Shown here: piece after piece, positions 59,416-64,000 of the stretch | How positions within the stretch are numbered: the stretch's first letter is position 1 | How the letters are laid out: the number at the start of each line of letters is the position of its first letter | DNA from: Marinobacterium mangrovicola | GTDB taxonomy: Bacteria > Pseudomonadota > Gammaproteobacteria > Pseudomonadales > Balneatricaceae | Length of the DNA stretch: 64,000 nt | Assembly (NCBI RefSeq): GCF_004339595.1 | Contig: NZ_SMFU01000008.1 | Coordinates: 496,001 to 560,000, forward strand | Direction of reading: 5' to 3' | Notes under the pieces: model-generated | What the model was told of the DNA's origin: nothing | Database searches by the model: none | The model's input: the letters and a program-made list of their open reading frames with translations, nothing else | Program-made: the position numbers and the translations under genes

Positions 59416-59460
59416 CCGCCGCTACCGGACTTGAATCCGGCAGGCTTCGCGTTAAACCCG
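59407..59460. repeat. Inverted repeat spanning the convergent ends of ygiQ and the chemoreceptor gene
   Basis: CGGGTTTAAC and GTTAAACCCG are perfect 10-bp arms that each contain the TAA stop of one of the two convergent genes. A CCGGA / TCCGG hairpin lies inside. A symmetrical 3'-end structure is therefore shared by both mRNAs. Confidence 0.8.
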
Positions 59461-61428
59461 GAAGCGGCTGATCAGCTGCTCCAGCTGCTCTGACATCTGT
59501 GTCTGCTGCTCTGCGTGTCCACCCAGGTTCGCGGCCTGCTGGCTGATGCTTTCGGCGCTTGAATCTATTGTCGCTATGCTGCGGCCGATATCGTTCATCG
59601 CGGTGGACTGCTCTTCGGCGGCCGCGGCGATCTGCGTCGATAGCGAAGTAATGTTATCCACCGCATCGACGATCGCATCCAGGGTCGAACGTACTTCACC
59701 GATCTGCCCGGTGGTGATATCCATATCACGCTGATTTTTATCCACCAGCTGGCTGGCCTCACTGGTCTGGCGCTGCAGTCGACCGATGATCTCCTCTACC
59801 TTGGCGGTGGATGCATGGGTTCTTTGTGCCAGAGTCCTCACCTCATCGGCGACAACCGCGAAGCCGCGGCCTTGCTCTCCGGCGCGTGCTGCTTCGATGG
59901 CTGCGTTCAGTGCCAGCAGGTTGGTCTGCTCGGATATTCCATTGATAACGTCGATTACCTCTGAAATGGTGCCGCTGCTGGCCTGCAGCTCGTTGGCCAT
60001 GATGCCGACCTGGGCAATATCTTCACCGAGTTGCTGGATCGCGGCGTAGGCGTCCTGCATACGGCCGTGTCCTTCGGACGCCAGGCTATTGGTGGCTCGC
60101 GCGCTTTCCGACGCGTGAGAGGTGCTGTTGGCCACATCGGCTACGGCGGTGGATATCTCCTCAATGGCAGCAGAGACCTGCATGGTTTCCGCATTCTGGG
60201 TCTGCAGGATCTGCTCTGTCTGTTTCACCGTGTCACGGGTGTTGCGGGCTTCGGCGCTGACCCGTTCGCTGGCGACCCGGACTTCACGGATCGCGCCGGA
60301 AAACTGTTCCAGCGTGTGGTTGAGAGCCCGAGCGATATCGCCCAGTTCATCACGTGAAACGGCCTCGGCGCGGGCGGTCAGATCATTATGGTCACGCACC
60401 CGTGCCATGGTCTCAGCGAGGCTTTGCACCTGACGACGCACGCCCCGGACGATCCAGACAGATAGAACCGCAACAACTGCAATAGCGGCGAGCAGCAGGC
60501 CAAGCTGCAGCCACATATCTCTCAGCGTGGTGCTTCGATCCAGACGCGCCTGTGCCAGCAGGTTTTGTGATAGCTGGTCCTCCAGCTTTTTCATCGCCTC
60601 AATACGGCTGGTGGCCTGGCTGAACCACTCTGTGGCCGAAAGGCCAAATCCGCCCTGGCGTGCCCGTTCGATAGCCCGGGCCCGCGCTTGCTCAATATAC
60701 TCAAAAGCGCTGCTAGAGCTGGCCTGCTTCCAGCTGTCATTGAGCTCAGTAGGAGCCGCAATAGCGAACTGGCGCAGATAGGTGTTTTGTTCGGCAACCA
60801 GCGTCAGAAAACGTGGGAACAGGCCCGTGGAAAACTGGTCGGCGCCAAAGGCGTTGCTCAGCACCGCACGCTCGATACCGGCGCGCTCCTTGGCTTGAAG
60901 AAACGCGAAGAAGGCGTTGCCCATCCGGCTCATCGCGACACTGCTGCTCAAGCGCTCAATCTGGCCGGCCACTGAGAGCAGGTCGGCGTTTAGTCCTGTG
61001 TAGTAACCCAGGGCATCGCCGAGAGCTATGTTGCGGGCATCGACGCTGCTGCGTATCTGCTGGAGTTGGCGCAGCTGGTCGGATGTTTTTTTCAGGGTGT
61101 TGACGACGAGGGTATCCTCGATATTCAGGTTAGCGCGATAGCTCTGCCAGGCGCTGAGGGCCTGGTTGGTCAATTGGCGCTGCGTCGCCAGTCGATCAGC
61201 AAATGCATTGTCGCCGGAACCCAGCCAGCCGCTGGTGAGGCCACGCTCTTTCTGGAGTTCATGGACCAGCTGGCTGTTATAGGTAGAGAGTTCTGCATAC
61301 TGGTCAATATGGGATAGCTCGTTGGCAAGGTTGAGCGATGCAATCACTCTTTGTCCCTGCAGCAGTGTCAGCAGTATCAACGGAAACAAGATAAGTAGCA
61401 GGATCTTGTGAGTGAATTTTAGTTGCAT
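59452..61428 (-). CDS. Methyl-accepting chemotaxis protein with NIT sensor
   Basis: A 658-residue chemoreceptor: membrane helix 1 (about 8-24), a helical NIT (nitrate/nitrite sensing) periplasmic domain (about 45-290, with [15 protein letters not shown]), helix 2 (about 305-327), HAMP, and a signalling domain with the hairpin tip [36 protein letters not shown]. It directs swimming toward or away from a ligand, possibly nitrate or nitrite; the ligand is inferred from the domain only. Confidence 0.92.
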   Translation of the reverse strand: MQLKFTHKILLLILFPLILLTLLQGQRVIASLNLANELSHIDQYAELSTYNSQLVHELQKERGLTSGWLGSGDNAFADRLATQRQLTNQALSAWQSYRANLNIEDTLVVNTLKKTSDQLRQLQQIRSSVDARNIALGDALGYYTGLNADLLSVAGQIERLSSSVAMSRMGNAFFAFLQAKERAGIERAVLSNAFGADQFSTGLFPRFLTLVAEQNTYLRQFAIAAPTELNDSWKQASSSSAFEYIEQARARAIERARQGGFGLSATEWFSQATSRIEAMKKLEDQLSQNLLAQARLDRSTTLRDMWLQLGLLLAAIAVVAVLSVWIVRGVRRQVQSLAETMARVRDHNDLTARAEAVSRDELGDIARALNHTLEQFSGAIREVRVASERVSAEARNTRDTVKQTEQILQTQNAETMQVSAAIEEISTAVADVANSTSHASESARATNSLASEGHGRMQDAYAAIQQLGEDIAQVGIMANELQASSGTISEVIDVINGISEQTNLLALNAAIEAARAGEQGRGFAVVADEVRTLAQRTHASTAKVEEIIGRLQRQTSEASQLVDKNQRDMDITTGQIGEVRSTLDAIVDAVDNITSLSTQIAAAAEEQSTAMNDIGRSIATIDSSAESISQQAANLGGHAEQQTQMSEQLEQLISRFRV

Positions 61429-62300
61429 CCTGTCGACTCCCTTACTGTCGGATTGGCGGTTTTTATGTTTATGTCCCTGAAACGTTGCAGTATGGCGGTT
61501 GAATGGCGCGTTGCAAGCAGGTCTCTCAACGCTGGGCGGGCCGGTTAAAGCCTGGCATTGATACTCAATGCGGTAATTTCGATTCAGGATTGAGAATAGT
61601 CAAAGATGTCGTTAGATGAAGGGGCAAGTTAGCGCAAACAGGCCATTGTAATTGATCGAAACTGGAGTATTATGCGGAAAAGGTTGTCTTCCGGTTGGCA
61701 ACAATAAATGGTCGTTGAAAACGCCATTAAACGTGCACTTCACCAGTGGTAAAAGCACGATGCGACAAGACCGGGCCCGCCAGCGGGTAAGCTGGTTCGG
61801 AGTTATTTTAAGTTTGATGCAACAAGACGTTCGCGGTTTTATGACCGCAAAGCTTCATAATCTGCCGGTACGATCCATCTGTCAGGGAACGACGGCCTCT
61901 GAAGCGACTGCCCCATCTCAGCATTCGGCCATTCCGGCCGCCGCTCTCCGTTTGACTCAAGATTGCCAGCGTATCGTCGTCGACTCGGACGTTTCGGTAT
62001 CGGCCTCTCTGCGTCCGGAATCTGCAGGAGTTGAGATTAAGGCGGGGTGATCCCGGGCCAGGGTGAAAACACCCATTCCCAAAAAATGTTCAGCGCCGCG
62101 GGAAAGCTTCACGCGGTTGCCGGAACGGCGAAGCTAGGTTGTACTGCAGCCGGTTGTCGCCACGCGGATTCCAGTCCGGGCTTGTCATAGGGTTGGCAGC
62201 CGGTTGGATTCGTTTGGAATCGATCGGAATACAGGATTTCGGTCAGTTAGAAGTCACCAGTCAAAAGGCTGGTCTGAAAGTAAAAAGAAAGAGGCAAAAC
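61429..62300. promoter_or_regulatory. Long non-coding region / leader before the cold-shock gene
   Basis: An 872-bp gap between divergent genes. Its left part should hold the chemoreceptor promoter and its right part that of the cold-shock gene. Cold-shock genes often have a long structured 5' UTR, and the last 160 bases, with a GAGGCAAAAC just before the ATG, could be such a leader. A frame at 61652-62050 has no recognisable family and poor start context; I do not call it a gene. Confidence 0.45.
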
Positions 62301-62513
62301 ATGTCACAGCTCGTAACCGGCACCGTTAAATGGTTCAACGATGAGAAAGGCTTCGGCTTCATCCAGCAGGAAAACGGTCCTGACGTATTCGTTCACTTCC
62401 GTGCAATCAACGGCACTGGCCGTCGTACTCTGCACGAAAACCAGCAGGTTACTTTCGAAGTAACTCAGGGCCAGAAAGGTCCTCAGGCTGAGAACGTAAC
62501 GGTTGTTGCTTAA
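62301..62513 (+). CDS. CspA-family cold-shock protein
   Basis: A 70-residue single-domain cold-shock RNA chaperone: RNP1 KGFGFI (residues 16-21) and RNP2 VFVHF (29-33) are intact. A GAGG precedes the ATG. Many such paralogues exist, and not all are cold-induced, so a gene name is withheld. Confidence 0.95.
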   Translation: MSQLVTGTVKWFNDEKGFGFIQQENGPDVFVHFRAINGTGRRTLHENQQVTFEVTQGQKGPQAENVTVVA

Positions 62514-62537
62514 GTTATTTAAGTAGCGCCCGTTTCA

Positions 62538-62569
62538 TGGAGGGCGGATACTTCGGTATCCAACCTCCA
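62538..62569. terminator. UUCG-capped hairpin between cold-shock and CobW genes
   Basis: TGGAGG and CCTCCA outer arms, GGATAC and GTATCC inner arms, a TTCG loop and a 2x2 internal loop between arms. It lies between the two convergent genes; no T-run, so possibly an mRNA-stabilising end. Confidence 0.6.
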
Positions 62570-62630
62570 TATATCCCCGCCAGACCCTCTCGTTATACTC
62601 AATATATCGGGCCGATTCAGCCTGAGAACT

Positions 62631-63692
62631 TCAGTTTTTTTCTCGTTTAAGGCAGGCGTGTAAACGCTGGCCAAACGCCTCTGTATCCAGTTCCCTGTCG
62701 TTGATTATCTCGATCCGCGAATCGCGTCGCCAGCTGCTTTCTCTGACTTCCCGATCGTCCGAAAGGCTTCGGTTGTAGCTGATCCATGCATAGCCTATGC
62801 GCAGTATCGCCTTGATACGCAGCGGCTCTGATTCTGCGTCGAGCAGGGCGAGAATAGCGTCCGAGTCGAAGCAGTCCTGCGGGTGAAACTGCCAGCTGTA
62901 ACTGTACATTCCATCCAGCTCACCGCTTTGCAGCAGCGGCTGACCGGGGGCTACACCTGCTGAATGAGAGTCTTCGCCCGTTTCTGCGGCTACCTGAGCT
63001 ACCTGAGCTACCTGAGAGAGAGCGTGGCGGCCAGGCGTCAGGCTGATGCCTGTGTGTGTTTGCGGCGCAGAGGTCAGATCGAGCAGTGCTGCAGGAATCT
63101 CGCCCCGGGTTGTGGTCAGGACCGACGCCTTGGCTGGAAACATGTTATCCGACAGTTGTTGAGCTTCGTCGAGCTGCTCAGTAGAGCAGAGGTCGACTTT
63201 GTTCAGCACCAGAATATCGGCGAGTTCGATCTGGTCGTTGAATACCGGGTGTCGCAGAGCCCTGGGATCGTCCAGTATCTGTGGATCGATCAGGCAGATC
63301 ATCGAACGCAGGTCGATGGCGGAGCTGAAATCAGGCCCCGTGAGCAGATCGACGATACCGGTAGGGTGGCCAAGCCCGGTGGGTTCGATCAGCAGTCGGT
63401 CTGGTTTGACTTCGCGCAGCAGGCGGGCCAGGGCCACGCGCATCTGTGGGCCACGTGTGCAGCAGAGGCAGCCGCCGGGGATTTCGCTGATGCGGATATC
63501 TTCGCCGGCAGTCAGCAGCGACTGATCCACGCCGATCTGGCCGAACTCGTTGACCAGCACGGCCCAGCGCTCCTCGGATGGCTTATTGGCTAACAGGTGG
63601 TTGATCGCCGTGGTCTTGCCGGCACCGAGAAAGCCGGTGATGATATTTGTGGGGACGGCCTTGATCGGGCCGCCTTTGACTATCCGTAGCAT
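62631..63692 (-). CDS. CobW/P47K-family metallochaperone GTPase
   Basis: A 353-residue G3E GTPase with Walker A GFLGAGKTT (residues about 20-28), metal-binding motif GCLCC (about 74-78) and NKVD. Members act in cobalt/B12 or zinc metal insertion; the exact metal is unclear. The C-terminal domain (CobW_C) contains WQFHPQDCF. Three perfect 9-bp tandem copies (GCTACCTGA on the plus strand, 62989-63015) encode a VAQ repeat in the linker between the two domains. Confidence 0.88.
   Translation of the reverse strand: MLRIVKGGPIKAVPTNIITGFLGAGKTTAINHLLANKPSEERWAVLVNEFGQIGVDQSLLTAGEDIRISEIPGGCLCCTRGPQMRVALARLLREVKPDRLLIEPTGLGHPTGIVDLLTGPDFSSAIDLRSMICLIDPQILDDPRALRHPVFNDQIELADILVLNKVDLCSTEQLDEAQQLSDNMFPAKASVLTTTRGEIPAALLDLTSAPQTHTGISLTPGRHALSQVAQVAQVAAETGEDSHSAGVAPGQPLLQSGELDGMYSYSWQFHPQDCFDSDAILALLDAESEPLRIKAILRIGYAWISYNRSLSDDREVRESSWRRDSRIEIINDRELDTEAFGQRLHACLKREKN
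62989..63015. repeat. Three-copy 9-bp tandem repeat inside the CobW linker
   Basis: Three identical GCTACCTGA copies in frame encode Gln-Val-Ala repeats in a flexible linker, a slippage-prone site that can vary in length without frameshift. Confidence 0.85.
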
Positions 63693-63855
63693 GCTGCGCT
63701 CTCAACCTCTGACTGGGTGTATCAGGCCTGTCGTCACCGAGACCGGGACACCTTCGAGTGATGTGGCTTAGTGGGAGCGCGCATTGTCCCGTGCCGCGGA
63801 TCTGGCAGCAAGTATGAGGCTGTCGCTGAGCGCGTGCGGCGTCAGTACGTCCCGG

Positions 63856-64000
63856 TCAGGCGCAGTCTTTCTCGAACCGGCGTTTGGCTTCCAGGTAACG
63901 AGGAGTTGGCCCTATGTCTTCGTACACTGGATCGTCATCCTCGACCCGGATAATCTTTTTGCCAGCGCGATAGGGGAGTTTTGCCTCCACTTCCATCAGT
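63856..64000 (-). CDS. C-terminal end of an unidentified gene (partial)
   Basis: On the minus strand a frame is open from the right edge to a TGA at 63856, giving 47 residues that include a VEDDDPVYEDIGPTPRYLE stretch and end FEKDCA. A Met near the edge might be the true start, making a short protein, but the gene more likely continues outside the window. No family is recognised. Confidence 0.4.
   Translation of the reverse strand, partial: LMEVEAKLPYRAGKKIIRVEDDDPVYEDIGPTPRYLEAKRRFEKDCA

Noticed and set aside
61652-62050. 132-codon frame in the gap before the cold-shock gene
   Set aside because: No recognised family, no clear ribosome site and a mixed composition; kept as non-coding.

Overview
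The window reads as chromosome of a marine-type gammaproteobacterium, most like the Oceanospirillaceae/Pseudomonadales group (Marinobacterium, Neptunomonas or Amphritea-like). The evidence is gene order: a yhdP-nit-darP edge, then a minus-strand lpt-rpoN-hpf-ptsN-rapZ-ptsO cluster next to kdsD-kdsC, back to back with mlaFEDCB-ibaG-murA-hisG-hisD and degS. Coding is dense, GC is well above half, and intrinsic terminators are short and GC-rich. No rRNA, tRNA or CRISPR array was seen.

Layout: 0-10.1 kb holds envelope and nitrogen-PTS genes, mostly on the minus strand (mgtE, ptsO, rapZ, ptsN, hpf, rpoN, lptB/A/C, kdsC/D). 10.3-17 kb holds the Mla phospholipid transport operon, ibaG, murA and the first two histidine genes, ending in a strong terminator. 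17-30 kb holds degS, a NIF3 protein, zapG/yhcB, a GntR/FCD regulator divergent from an acrylyl-CoA reductase with clear operator-like repeats between them, a BtuF-like protein, an HDOD/GAF protein, a panE-ppk2-pduO-small secreted protein operon, yajQ, a Fur-box-preceded small Cys protein, ampG and an SDR. 30.4-36.5 kb is fxsA and the groES-groEL operon with two tandem heat-shock promoters. A 3.2-kb group II intron lies exactly inside the groEL stop codon. It encodes a reverse transcriptase/HNH protein and, between that gene and domain V, a DUF2188 cargo gene. 36.5-42.7 kb is housekeeping (coiled-coil membrane protein, thpR, trhP, a UbiA/MenA-like prenyltransferase, fumarase, cytochrome c). 43-47.8 kb is an accessory catabolic island (AraC regulator, MFS transporter, opine-dehydrogenase-like protein, 3-hydroxyacyl-CoA-dehydrogenase-like protein). 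47.9-50 kb is a two-gene AAA+ ATPase operon of unknown role. 50-61.4 kb is rich in signalling (a solute-binding protein/diguanylate cyclase pair, a MocR regulator with a DUF1127 gene, a second diguanylate cyclase, an NIT-domain chemoreceptor) plus mtgA and ygiQ. The end carries a cold-shock gene with a long untranslated leader, a CobW-type GTPase and the edge of another gene.

The most interesting system is the groEL intron. Its 5' GTGCG, its IBS1/EBS1 pairing (GATGTA with TACATC), its domain V and its 3' end are all visible, and precise splicing would turn the interrupted TAG into a TAA stop followed directly by the native groEL terminator. Insertion in the groEL stop codon is known from Azotobacter; finding the same site here with a DUF2188 passenger gene is the main observation. 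Secondary candidates are the AAA+/small-protein operon, the opine-dehydrogenase/hydroxyacyl-dehydrogenase module, the Fur-controlled Cys protein and the mirror-symmetric CX3C secreted protein.
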